From: Colius striatus
Taxonomy: Eukaryota > Chordata > Aves > Coliiformes > Coliidae
Length of the DNA stretch: 64,000 bases
Assembly (NCBI RefSeq): GCF_028858725.1
Contig: NC_084763.1
Location: 5,890,001 to 5,954,000, forward strand
Direction of reading: 5' to 3'
The position numbers and the translations under genes were made by a program. The notes under the pieces were generated by a model. It did not search any database, was not told the DNA's origin, and saw only the letters and a program-made list of their open reading frames with translations. Positions 1 to 13,035 of the stretch are shown here, piece by piece (position 1 is the stretch's first letter; every line of letters begins with the position of its first letter).

Positions 1-3000
1 TATTTTGAAGAAATTCGGGATCTAGTGGACATAGTTCTTTTGTGCACAGCCCCTTTGCTGTACTTTGTTGTTTATTGAGAAGAGAATTGAGCCCATACTG
101 AATAATTTAGCTGAGTAATTGGATTTTTTTTAATCTCACTTAAGATGTATTTTGAACTGTGTTCAGTTTCTAAGGTCATAAAGTTCTACCAAATTCTCAT
201 GGAAAGGAAATCTTGTACTCTCTGATTCTCTGATGAAACCCTGATGCAAGATTTTTTTTTTTTAAAGCTTAGTAAAGCATTTTCAGTAGCACTAAGAAGG
301 AAAACATTTAATCTATGACAGTGTGGGGTGTTTATTTAAATTGACAGAGCTTAATAATATTTCATCGTGTTCTCAGACATTCTACAAGCAATACCAAGTC
401 CTAAAATATAGATTCCTTAATATAGGATTAGTCACTTGATATAAAAATAATAGAGCTTTTCAGAAAGCTCTTTTTAAAAAGTACTGCCTGAAAACATTAT
501 GTTTATATCTAGTAATACAGACGTGAAAGGCCTACTGTAGTTGATTATCATTTAGGATCCCATGGCATTCTCTGTAGTAGTAGACATGGTTAATTTTAAC
601 TTGACTAATTACATTTGATGTATTGACATCAAGGACACAAATTTTCACTGTATAGGTCTGATAAGAATTTTCACTTTTAATCTGGAATGGTTTGATAAAC
701 TTTCACCTTAGAGGTGTTTGCATGTTCATGACCTGTGTGTCTGGCTTATGTAGCTTAAGAAGGACTAAGTTCAGGCTCATTTATACTTTTTGTAACTCAT
801 TGAGTGTTTTCAGGATGCTGAGTAATAATAACAATCTCTTAGCACTGTCCTTGACTTACCTTTATATTTTTGACATTTGCATCCTGTGCTTTCTACTGGA
901 GGAGAGGGAAGACTATTTTAGTATTTAGGTTTACACTCTTGGTTAAGGCACTGAAGGAATTTTAACACTCCTTTTCTGATTAGCCATCCTTTTCATTTAC
1001 CTATTTGAATTTTACAGTATCTTGCCATTGGCCAAGATTCTTAAGTCAACATCTTAAACTTATATACTGAAGGGATTTCTCCAGTAATTTTGCATCTGTC
1101 CTAACAAAACATGTATTGCTCCAGAGTACAATCCAGCTTGTTCCTCACATTCAAAATAAGATCAGTTGTCTGTAAGTGTCTTTCCCTAGTAGGAAACACT
1201 GACATAAAAATGACCAACCTGGGTAAAACAGATCCTTGGGCAATGTTCAGTTCTGTGCAAGCAGGAATGGGAATTTAACTAGTGAGTCCTGATTATTAAT
1301 ACAAAAGTATCTTTGTTTTATTCAAACTTTAAATTCTTATGGTCACAGGAGTATTTATAAATCCTTAGTATTCATATAGTCTTCATGTGAGGCCATTACC
1401 AGAAACTAAAAGAGCTTTGAAAGATATTGGTTGCCCACGTTCAAGATGAGACAGGTACAGGTACGCATAGGAATGAGGTTTATTGTGACTTTTTGCACAC
1501 TCACATTGCACAGCCTTCAACAAAACCTCCCTTTTTAATGATATCTATTCTATTTAACTCTGTCTCCTTGCTCACAAGTTTAGTGAGTGTGAAATAGTCC
1601 ATTATGTTTCAGTATGTATGTAAAACCACGAAGAAGTCTAATGTAGGAATTAGATTCCCTACTGGAAGGAATTGGTCCTTCTGTTGCCTTCTAAATCACC
1701 TAGTCCTTGAAAGTCACAGTGAAAGGTTTTGAGATATATCCTCTCTGTTAATCCTCAGTGCTTCCTTATTTTCCTTGCCAATGTTTCAATGCCAAAGTTT
1801 TTAAAACTATATTTCAAGTTCTGCACTTCAATATGGCATGTGGCAAATGTTAGCTTGCCTTTCACTTTATCTGCATCCCTACCCTCCTCATCTTATAAGG
1901 CTGGAGCACTGCTGAGAAGTGGGTGTTTTCAAAAATCTACAGGTCACACAGAGCTTATTTTAATAGCCAGTGTGTGGGTGCAGATAAGCAGGGAATATAG
2001 TTGGAGTGGTTAAAGAGGTGTAAGTAGAGGGAGAGAGTCCTTGGCCATCAAACTGCAAGGATGTAGGACCCTGAGGCAGATGAATTAGGCAAAGGAGAGA
2101 AATAGAGTGAGAGGGCACTTCAGATACAGATTGTCTGTCAGGTGCAAATTGTGAGTGAAAAATAAGACATAGAGACAACAAAAGTATACTGCTGATCATA
2201 AGAAGTAGACCAAGCAGTATGACCATAGGAAGCCAAAGGAAGACAGTGTTTAAGGAGTTAGAGATTGTTAGAAAGATCAAAGATGAAAATTACTTTAGAA
2301 GCATCAGTCAAAATGTACAATGAAAGAAAACAAAATTCTGACTGTCTAGTTTCTGATAGCCAGTTTCTCCCTGGATATCTTTGGCATGTGATGATTGGTT
2401 GATATGTTCATTAATAGTGAGTGCAGACTTCTTAAGTTCCAAGTCAGGGTCCATGCTGCTGTTGTAACCCTTGGGAGTAATAACTGTATCTGGGCATTAT
2501 GAACATGGTGCTGCACATTTTCAGATGACTGTGTGATTCAGGCAAGTGTTCTGAGACAAGATGATGTTTAAAAATAGCATTTGTGTACATTGAGGTTATA
2601 CTTTTGGTAGATTTCTGCAGTCACTGACCCTTCCCTCCACAAGATCAAACAGTGATTCCATTCAGCGTCTTCAGTGATGAAACCTCCACATTTTAAATTA
2701 TGAAGACTCTACTAGTTACTTAAACATTTATGAAATGTCCAATGCTGTCACTTCTTTAAACTATTAAAACATAATGTTTTCATAGGAACATCATTATAAA
2801 TTTATAACAAATGTGATTTGTGGTGATGCAGTGTTCTATGGGCTGTGAATTACTGTCCTACATTTCCCAGAGCAGATGCTTTCTCTGGGATGCAATGCTT
2901 AGTTGATGAGTTCATACAATGCAGCATGAGGGTATCTCATAATTTGTGTACCAGTTCTACTCTGCTTATGCAGCTTGCATTTTTAGACCATGCAGGGGAC

Positions 3001-4581
3001 ATTCTATTTAAAAGCAATGAAGCAGATGATGACCTCCCTCCTTTAATATCAGTAGGAAGGTACTTTTAGAAATATTTAGTGTTCATTTAGAAATGGATCA
3101 ACTGATACATTTCATTTTCTAGTATTGAATAGCTCCAATGATTTACAATTCCATTTTTTAGGGAACTGTACCAGTGTACTTAATTGCAAGAGAACTGTTG
3201 CTGAGCATAACCATAGTATATGTGGAAAAGTCAGAATGGTAAATTCCATGGTGCATAATATTGTAGTTTGTGGATGAAAATCTAATTGTAATGCTGTAAA
3301 TCCATGGTAATTGTAGTGAGTAGACTTATTACATGTTACAGTTGCATTGGAAAAACAATGTTATATCAAAACGTGCCCCTGCCTGTGCTAAACAAAATAT
3401 GGGTCTAAAAATGTCTGCCATGTATACATAATGTGGGTATATATATGTGATGAGAGGTATGTGTACTGAACAGTGGAGTCCACCAGGCTACTGATTTAAA
3501 CTGCATTATTTGTAACTGGAATTTATTGTTGTCCCATTTCATCACTGAAAAGAAAGAAGAAAGAATCGAGGTAGAATACCTTGTGCTCCTTCTGACTGAA
3601 TGTGGCCCTTCATGCAAGAGGACAATGTTTTCAGGGAAATGCCTATGCAGGGCTCTCTACACGCCATCCCAGGCAGAGGTTTGCTCTGCAGCAGGCTTGA
3701 GGAGATAGAAAGGCAGGAATTCCCAAGGAAGCCTGGGCCCAGCACTGAGTGCTGGAGCAGAAAAGCTCTGCAGAGCTTACTGGTTAAGAAGCATTTAGCA
3801 CTGAAATTCTAAGACCTCTCAGTAAGTAGCTGTACATTGATTATTCTCATTAGAGCAAAAGTCTACACAAAGCAAATGAGAGTTAAAAGCAAAACCACAT
3901 TAGTCTTTCACAATGTAATAATTCCCATGGAAATGAGTATTTTAACACATTTCTGTAGCACTAGTTTCCTTCAAAGTTGTACCAGTATTTACATATTATA
4001 TAAAGTAATTTTCAGTATAAGTGATGAAATAACAGGTTACATAAAGCACAAAAGGAATCAATTGTGAAGATCAGGGCCCTCTTTTGCCATTTAAAACCAT
4101 TAGTAGAGTTTATGTACTTGCAATATAAATGGGAATATATTCATGAAATGACACACTATTTGTTTGCAATAATCCATAACTATAAGATGACTAAGAGTTA
4201 TTTGTGCCCAGTATATCACTCAGTTATGTGTGGCCCTGACTCTGCTAATACAGCAATATTTCTTGTAGTTTGATGAGGAAAATTTTTATTGCCGAAAAGC
4301 AGATTACTGCTGTCATTGAAAGACTTAAATTATATGCCCTTAGGATTGCTTGAGAGGACTGTTGCTCCACTGTGGAGCTCTGATGACATCAGAGAGATGC
4401 TCGTGCAATTTATTCATGTAATTGTAGTTCCAAGGTGGAATATAGATGGTATGTTGAAGGTGATGTTATTTAATAATGAATAATTTTATAGACTCTTCAA
4501 AAAAGTCTCTATATCACATGCACCATTATATTAGGATCCTTTTCTTGTCATGTCTTTTATTATACATTTCCACCTCCTTAT

Positions 4582-4990
4582 GTCACAGAATCTCAAGGGT
4601 TGGAAGGGACCTTGAAAGCTCATCCAGTGCAACTCCCCTGCCAGAGCAGGACCACCTAGAGTAGGTCACACAGGAACTCATCCAGGTGGGTTTGGAATGT
4701 CCCCAGAGAAGGACACTCCACAACCCATCTGGGCAGCCCCTGTCAGTGCTCCCTCACCTGAACGGAGAAGAAGTTTTTCCTTGTGTTTCTGTGGAACCAC
4801 TTCTGTTCCAGCTTGTACCCATTGCCCCTTGTCCTATCATTGGCCATCACTGAGCACAGCCTGGCTCCATCCTCCTGACACCACCCTTTATATATTTGTA
4901 ACCATTAATGAGATCACCCCTCGGTCTCCTCCAAGCTAACAAGCCCCAGCTCCCTCAGCTTTTCTTCATAAGGGTGATGCTCTACTCTCT
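4582..4990 (-). mobile_element. CR1 LINE 3' fragment
   Basis: The + strand shows the reverse complement of a CR1 3' end. It starts TCACAGAATCTCAAGGGTTG, then GGAAGGGACCTTGAAAGCTC, and later carries the familiar blocks about packaged phrases such as ACTCCACAACCCATCTGGGC and CCCCTTGTCCTATCATTGGC. The element is 5'-truncated and about 410 bp long, which is typical of birds. Confidence 0.9.
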
Positions 4991-6865
4991 TAATCATATT
5001 TTTGATTCTTCATGCAGTTCCTGAACCAGATGCTCCTGATTTCTTCTTGAGTGTTACCTTTTTTTCTTTTAAATGAAGCTGAAAGCTTTGTGGGAATGAT
5101 AAAGTGTGGATGCTCTTCTTACATTTTGACCACTGCAGCTTTCAACAAGATCCTCTTCCCCTTCTTGCAGCTTCATATTTGACTCTTGCTTAACTATTTA
5201 TGATCCTAAGAGTACATAATTACATTACATACTGTTACATGCTTGTATATGTACACCTATTAGGCTTGTATACTGTTCTCTAATCCTTGAAAATTTTCTC
5301 ATTGACTTATAACTTTGCTTATTTTTTAGTATTTCCATCTACACAAGAGCTAAAAGTTTTTCCAATGACTAGGGTTTGAAGCACTTTAATTCTCTAAATT
5401 TAGTTGCAGAGATTCCAAAGGAAAATTAATTTCCTGAAAGTACTAATTGTTTACTTCTGAATGTCAGGGTGACAAAAAGTTTCTCTGATTTGGCATCCCA
5501 AATCATTAGTTACTCTAAGTGCTAGCAAAGAGGTGTTTTTTTTCTCTTACAAAAGGTTTAAAAGAAGAGACCAAAGAACTCTCTGGGGAACAGAAATTCT
5601 ATAGGATGCTAAATATTTTGGTTTAATGTTGATTCTGTTTGAGTTCTTCAGTTGTGCATTTCAAGCAAATATAATGTATCGAAATGGGATTCTGTGACAT
5701 GAAACTAAACTGTGTGAAGCCCAATAGCCTAAAAGCAGAGCTAACACTGGTAGGGTTTTGTCTTTTAAAGCTTGTATGTGTGTCTATTTCCTCACCCTCC
5801 CCTTTAAACGAACCCTTTAAATAAGAGATGAACCTAGTTCATGATCTAATCAAGCCTTTTGACCCACAAAGTTCAAATGGCTTTAAAGTGAGGCAAAATG
5901 AATTTGTCCATCTCTACTGGAAAATAATAGCAGCAAAAAATCAATCTGCACTCCCAGAACTGTTGTATTCAGCTCTTGCCTAATACTTTGTAGACTACTT
6001 CAAGAACTTAAAAAATGATAATACTTTTAGTTGAACTTGGATGAGAAAGTAGAATGCAAATGTAATCACTCTAGCAGTGATTTAGTGACTCAGAGAGATC
6101 TGGGAGTGAGGCAAGGTGCAGAGGACAGTGGCAGGATGTGCATTGGAATAAGAAAGGAGCAGCATTGACTACCAATGAATACATGTCTTGAAACAATTCA
6201 AAGTCATGGCAGCTCTGCAGTTCTGAATGTAATTCCCAAACAGTATCAATCACATTAGGTTTTGAGAGAATTGAACATCCTGTTTTAGTGGGATGTGAAT
6301 CCTGTCTGTCATTCTTTGCAGCCTGGCTCACCTCTAGCACTTCTTTGATCCAGCTCCCCACTCAATTTACTGGGGTTCTGCTTGCAGTCATTCTATCCCA
6401 GCAGAGAATAAGAGATGAGGTGACTGCACTTCCCTTGTACCTTTCTGTTCCTCCCCTCTGATGGACAGGGATTTCTCTCCCACTCTTCTACAAAGAAGGT
6501 GGCTCGGGGCTGGACTTCTGTGTTGCAGTGTCCATAGTGGAGAGTGTGCTCCTGTGAAGTTGTGTACATTCAGGAAGACTGTAGGGAGAGAGAAAGGGCA
6601 CCAAAGTCACCATATGTTATAACATCATGGTTGGATCAGGTCTTGAAGGAATATTTTCTAGCCAAAACCGCATTATTACTGAGAACAGAGAAGTTCTGTC
6701 AATTATACTTGAACCCTCATCCAAAGGATTCAATAGTATACTGTACTTAATGGTATCATGCTGTCAGCAAACACTCTTACCGATCAGCTTGTTTAAAAGA
6801 AAGCAAGAAGAGCATTTTTCTTCTAGACAGAATCAGCCAAGGTAGTTGGAACAGCTGGACAAGTC

Positions 6866-6901
6866 CATGGATATCATGGATACCATGGATATCATGGTCC
6901 A
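6866..6901. repeat. Two-copy 18-bp tandem repeat with palindromic words
   Basis: CATGGATATCATGGATAC is followed directly by CATGGATATCATGGTCCA; the first 14 bases of each are identical. GATATC and CCATGG are palindromic, so the tract can also fold on itself. It lies in the long ULK4 intron and has no known role. Confidence 0.8.
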
Positions 6902-7439
6902 TATCTACTGATAAAGCAGCTAGAGGTGCAGTACTCTCTGTATCCCTGTGTTCCCTGAAGCCTATTGCTCTGCGAGGCAGCACTCAGGCTTCATATATAT
7001 ATCTGCCATATCTGTCTCTGCACGTTAGTATGGTTCTAAGCACAGTCTTGATTTTGACTGGAAACTTAAGACATGTAACTAGAAGGGTTTGTCAGAGAGT
7101 GGGAATGAAAAGAAGCAAATTTGTAGCACCAGAGTGGCTCAAAGGGCTCTTTCTTCTTAATTGTTCCCTGGACAATCATTCACTTAGATGCTGCATTTTA
7201 TTATGAATCAGAGCTAAAATAACTTTGTCAGACTAATACAAATTATTTCAGACCAAACAAGTGTTTCCTAATGCCAGCTGTAGAACAAAGGACAAGAGAG
7301 AAGGGAAACTGGTTGCCCTATGTATTTAGTTACATATTTCCAGATGTCAGGCCTTAAAGTCAGTGATGGTGCTGGAGTTGCACATTTTGGCTTTTAGTTC
7401 AGCAGCAGAACAATCCTGAAGAAAAACTTTAGAGAAGCA

Positions 7440-7870
7440 GATTATTTATTTCTTACATAATTAATATATTGTTAGAGCTAATGCTTGAAATATTGAGATG
7501 TCTGACGAGAGAGTTGTCACATCTTTCATATAAAACTAGAAAAATCAAATAAAGAAAACTGTAATATTTCCTGCCACTCACATGGTTTGCAAAGCTCATT
7601 ATTTTCATGTTATTTGCCTGACATTAATCTTTTCACTAAAACCATGTGGTTGAAAACAGAGGTATAATTAGCATTAGCCCATTTATGAGAAACTACTTGT
7701 GACAGAAGCTTATTTATTGCTGTGTACAATTAAAATATGAGGTGAACACATGAGAATTTACATTAAAACAAGATTGCAGCTTGTCAGCAGTTTCCTTTGT
7801 TCAGCTGTATGTTTATTGGGCTACAGCTGCTCACCTACTTTTATATGACTTTATAATAATAGTAGCAACA
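7440..7870. promoter_or_regulatory. Candidate conserved non-coding element
   Basis: An AT-rich, repeat-free stretch with many homeodomain-type TAAT cores (CATAATTAATATATTG, GTATAATTAGCATTAGC) and E-box-like CAGCTG words (7804, 7826). Such composition is typical of deeply conserved developmental enhancers. No alignment was available, so this is a suggestion. Confidence 0.22.
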
Positions 7871-10202
7871 TCTTCATTATTGGAGATGTCTAAACCAGTT
7901 TGATTACACAATATACAAAGAAAAGGATATATCTGGTATAATACTTGTTCAAGAGCTAAATCTGGAAGTAAGGTTATATATCAACTCTTTATTGTTTTGG
8001 GGATTTTCTTACTCCTTGCAGTAAGTGTTGTTTGTGCATACCACCTAAGGTGATTTATGTAGATAATTTTGCAGTTTTATTTGAACAACATCAGTGCATC
8101 TACAAACAAACAACTTGAGGCCTGTCAGAAAAAAGCACATGCAATTTTTTTTCCCTAATTCTGTCATCATACAAAGTGATTTCTGCAGTATAAGAACTGG
8201 TCTTAGTTTATGTCTTTAAGGACCTTTGAGACTTGTAGTTCTGTTATTAAGAGGGTCAACTTCTTCATGTTCCTTGGGGTGGATAAACTGTGTGGGGAGG
8301 TCACAATGAAATATCCACACCCTTTTTCAGCTCCTGTAGCTGGATGGGTAGTATTTCAGAGCCTACAAAGAGGAAAGCAAAAGTTCCATCTGTCATTAGT
8401 GCCCCACTGACACACAACATCCTGAAGGGATACAAGGTAGGATTTATGGCCCTCATTTCTGTTTGGCCTAGAGATGTGATGAAGCATAAAGGAGTTCTCA
8501 GCAAATCCCAATAAGAAGACATAAAAAAGAGTTCTAGGAACTTTCCTGGAGCTTTCTAGACTGAAAGGTTTTGTGCTTTCAGGAGTAAAATAGGGCCATC
8601 ATGTCTCCTGTGTGCCTAGGGGACACACCAGCACTATTAACTTGTGGCAGGGTGGTTCACTTTATTCTCTTAAAACAATCAGAAAAATAGTCTCTTTTTT
8701 TCACTCACTATGTGCAAGTCTAGCCATCATGAACTTTCTGAGAAGTATTGGCTTGCACAGCTGAATGTCTAGAGAGTTTTTATATCTCAAGCTCAGCCCT
8801 GTGCATAGACACAGAGTTATAGCTTGTGACTTAAACAGAATTTTAGTCTTGTTTTCTGGAGCAGAGGCAGGATGAATGAATGCATGAAGACTTCAAACCT
8901 GTGCTTCAGATTCAGTAACATGGACAGAAAGAGCTCCTCTTAAGTTGTTTCTTGTGACTTTCCTGCAAAACTTTTCTTCACCTTACTAACATCCTTTTCA
9001 TTTCCACTACTCAGTTTGTTGCTTTGGCTACTGCAAACTTGTGTGGGAAGTGTTGGGATACTCTTGGAGTCAGCCCAGCAGGTACAGCATAGAATGCTTC
9101 TGTAATATGGACAAACAGGCTGGATGAACAAATTGTATCAAACAGCATACTCCAATAGCAATTGAAGCTTCCATATGCACTGTTTAAATTACTAGCAGGT
9201 TGGAGGTTTTTTTGTCTGGGAGTTGATGAGGAAAGGGGTATCTCTGCTTTCTGATACTTCTGCTGAGACTTCCTTTGGAGAAAAGTTTCCAAACTACTAT
9301 GAAGTCTCACTGCCCTGTATGAGCATTTCAATTCAATTCGAGTGCCAAGTGGCACAACTGTGGTCTAGCTTCATGACTTCTGATTTGAATGACACATTTC
9401 TGCTATTACTTTTTACTTGCATGTGGCGTTGTTGACGTTGATTTAAATGGGTTATGTTCTCATAAATATCAAATCATTTATGTAAGAATATATTGATATT
9501 CTAATGCAAAAATGATGTTGTTTCTAGTTAAGTAATGACAGGTAGCAATTTTCTAGAATGATGCCAAATAATGCATAGTCCTATCCTTGAAGTACTTTCT
9601 AATTGATCTCTAGTCCCAAAACCATTGGGCAGAATATGTGGCCAGAGGCTTCTGAGTCACACTTAGTGGTTTGCTTTCTGATGGTGTCTCTACCTTTGCA
9701 GCTTTTGTTCCAGTCTGGTTATTAGTTTTAAAACAGCTCATAATGATCACTATACACTCTTGTGAAGTCACACAGTAAAAAGCTACAAACGTTTTGATGT
9801 TCTCACCTTTGAAACCTGAGGTATAAAAGTCCCATAGTTTTAACATGGTACTAATTGCTCACTAACAACAGCTTAATCATTGAGTTAAAATTGACTGTGA
9901 TCTGAAGCAAAGAGGAAAGGGAGAGCCAAGATAACAGATAGAAATGTCACTATATGAGAGCATCAGAGCTTAATCTTGGGTAGCAGAATTTCTTGGGAGG
10001 AGTTTTTGTCATCCCCTCAGCATATAGGAATGAGAGGGGTATGATACAATTGCAGCTTGCAATTTTCAAGAGGAAAATCAAATAGTGTCATTGAAATCCA
10101 GGGAGAATTAGACATAGCTCTTGAAAGCTTGCATTTAAAGAGTTTTAATTAAAGTGGGATCTTCTATCTTAGTTTAAATTCTGTAGTTTCTTCTGTTTGT
10201 GT

Positions 10203-10293
10203 TCATAGAATCATAGAATGGTAGGGGTTGGAAGGGACCTTTAGAGATCACCTAGTCCAAAACCCCTGCAGAAGCAGGTTCACCTAGATCAGT
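10203..10293 (-). mobile_element. CR1 LINE 3' end fragment
   Basis: The + strand reads TCATAGAATCATAGAATGGT and then GGTTGGAAGGGACCTTTAGA, ending after CACCTAGATCAG. It keeps two copies of the 8-bp CR1 tail repeat. Only about 90 bp of the 3' end was inserted or survives. Confidence 0.9.
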
Positions 10294-11429
10294 TATAGTA
10301 ATTTATTTTGAACTCCTCAAAATGTACCTCTGCTTGCAAACATAGCTGATGTTCATTGGTGTGCTTGCACTCCTGTGGACTTGAAATAGAGATACGAGAG
10401 CAAAGTGGTAAGGTGTTACAAAAAGTTTCAGAGATACCTCCCAAGAAACTCAGTCTTTGGTTTTGTGCATGTCTGCAGAGTTGCTGAGGAGGGAGCCTAT
10501 GCCAACATTCTTGTTTGCCCGTTTGTTCTGGTTCACATAGTTTTAGTCCACTTGATTGTTTTCTTTTTGTGCTGGATGAAGAATCACATCGAAGCAGAAG
10601 TCAGATACTATCCTAAAATGTGTAAGCTTATTGAAGGTGTAGGTAAGTAGGCTTTGATTCAAACTTGGAACCTGGTAAGGCAACTCAAAGCCAATGTTTA
10701 TTTTCTTAATAGCTCTTGTGGAAACAACAACAAAAACCTTTTGCAGTGGCCATTTATAAAACAAACAATGTTTCTGTTTACTGAAACTGATGTGTGCTAA
10801 GCAAAGTGTGTTGATGCAAGTAGGAAAAGTTTCAAGGCAGGAAAGGAATGGTTTTGTGACAGCTTGTGTTTTTAGCAGCTCGCTTCCTTTTTAATTTTGA
10901 ATGGCAGTAGAGTAGTTGTAGTGCTGTAATCCATACTTTGAAAATATTTAAGATAGAAAACGTTTCCTTTACATGTCTAATACTGAAGCTTTGAGGCTTG
11001 ACTTAGCTGAACACAAGTTTATGGAAAGAAAATATTCAGTGCACATGTTTGAATTTGGCAAGTCTGCTTTCCTGACTTAATGGCCCTGATTTTTATGTAT
11101 CATTAACTAGCATTGGTTTAGTGATCAAAGGAAAAGACAGGGGAGGAAAAGAGATCAGGCTAAATGAATTGTAATTGGCAGGAAAGAGCTTTATCAGAGA
11201 AGTGAAAGTTTTAATCTTCCGTAAAACTTTTGTGTCTCTTTTATTTATTTTAAACATTTGTCCTTTGAAATTCAGTCCAATTTTGAAGAAAAAATGTTTA
11301 GAAACTATATACTAAGATGCTCTGTACAAAAAGTTAAGGTGCAAAAAGACTGCTGGAGACTTTCAAAGTTTGTTTCATGGTTGGTTTTGTTCCATTAGTG
11401 TTATTGTGGCCGTTTTATCAAGAACATAC

Positions 11430-11617
11430 TTCACAGAATGGTAGGAGTTGGAAGGGACCTTTAGAGATCATCTAGTCCAACCCCCCTGTAGAAGCAGGTT
11501 CACCTAGATCAGGTCACATAGGAACGTGTCCAGGTGGGTCTTGAAGACCTCCAAGGAAGGAGACTCCACAACCCCTCTGGGCAGCCTGTTCCACTGCTCC
11601 AATTACCCTCACAGTGA
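11430..11617 (-). mobile_element. CR1 LINE 3' fragment
   Basis: This is similar to the element at 10203 but longer. From TCACAGAATGGTAGGAGTTG it runs through CCTCCAAGGAAGGAGACTCC to CCCTCACAGTGA. It shares a sub-family with the copies at 10203 and 27186, judged by shared wording such as AGAAGCAGG.TCACCTAGATCAG. Confidence 0.9.
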
Positions 11618-12960
11618 TTACTTCACTGATTAATCTGTGCTAATAATTAGGTGGATTTTCAGTAACTTCCCCTGTTTCTAGCATTAGTCCAAAAAAGGCC
11701 ATTTGTTTCTATGTGAATTTTTGGGTGCTTTAACTAGCAGATTCAAAGCAAAATGTATTAATGTCTACATGCTGGTATTACTGCAGGTGGAAACTGGAGA
11801 GGTCATTGGGCTTCTGGCAGGATGAAACTTCCCTATGGTACTGTTTATCTGGTTACCAGATTAAAAGCTCTGTAAAATATCTGTTTTTAATTGAAGTAAT
11901 CATTTGAAACCAACTATCCACCCCATTCAGGGTCATAGGCAGACTCGTTCATTTAGCTATTTAATGCTTTTGTAAATCAGTAAAGACAGTTTCTTCTTGC
12001 CTTATATCAAGGTATATATTATAGTCTTAAACCTCTTCCAGCTCCCACATAAGTGCTGGCTAATCCTGACAACAGGCATTGATTCACAGTTCAATGTGTG
12101 AGGAAGGGTGCTCAGCACTCCTCTAGGACCACCAACTTGATGATGAATTTCTTGGGGTAGTGCTGTGTTAGAACTGTCTGTGGGCCACAGCTGGCCTGTT
12201 GTTGCTGCAGAGCTTTTTTTTCAGACTGCTTCAGCTTGGGTGTTTGATGGATTAATTGTAGAGAATTGTCCAGAGTATTACTGATTGCAGTCTGAGCAGA
12301 AACTACACCTTATCACAAAATCTCATTATCTCAGCTTTGAGGCAAGAAGGAGCAAAGGGTCTTTTCTAGACTTGGTCAAGGCAACTATTCTGGGGATGTG
12401 TGAATGGATTTCAGTCTCTGCCTGCAGACACAGAAAACTCTGAGAACAGCACATCCTTTGAAATAGTGGGATTGAATCATGTATATCAGCATCCCACTGC
12501 TTGTTCAGCACATGCACATGAGAAAGCATGCCTTCACTTGTGCAGCCTTTCCTTAGGCTTCCTGGTTTTGACAGAGACACTAGTGCAGTTCTGAATCTGA
12601 CCACAATCCTAAAGGAAGACTTAATTCAGATGCTTTGGTTTCTAATGCCTGAGTGGTTGGCTGTCACTGGAGCAGAATGAGGCAGTTTGATTAGCGTGTA
12701 GAGAAGACAGGAAATGATGCCTGCCTGCTAATTCACACTGTATTGCTTTTGAGTGACTAAACTCTAATTCAAGAGTTCAGATTTTTATTTTCAAGACTTC
12801 AAATTGGGTCAGTCCCAAACCATCATTGGCTTCTGACTCGTTCAAGTTGTTTTCTTCTTTGTTAGAAGCAGCCAGTTGTGTCTATTGAAAGCATGCTCAT
12901 CCAAAAGGCTACTTTTGGCCTTGGTAGCTTTAACCTGCTTGATTTTCTGCTCTGGTTAGA

Positions 12961-13035
12961 TAAAAAATTAACCATTATTACTAACTGTTTTGATAATATC
13001 AGAATATATGATAATATATATAAAATAATATATGA
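12961..13035. repeat. AT-rich tract
   Basis: This is a run of ATA/TAT words (GATAATATCAGAATATATGA, TAATATATATAAAATAATAT) with very few G or C. It looks like a low-complexity DNA-unwinding-prone stretch in the intron. Confidence 0.6.

Noticed and set aside
4697..4939. 80-codon + strand frame
   Set aside because: It lies wholly inside a reversed CR1 3' fragment, which is non-coding in this orientation.
10405..10650. 81-codon + strand frame with an upstream tctgcag and a GTAAGTAG directly after GAAGGTGTAG, like an exon
   Set aside because: The peptide does not resemble ULK4 or any protein I know, and the pyrimidine tract before the acceptor is weak. It is probably chance.
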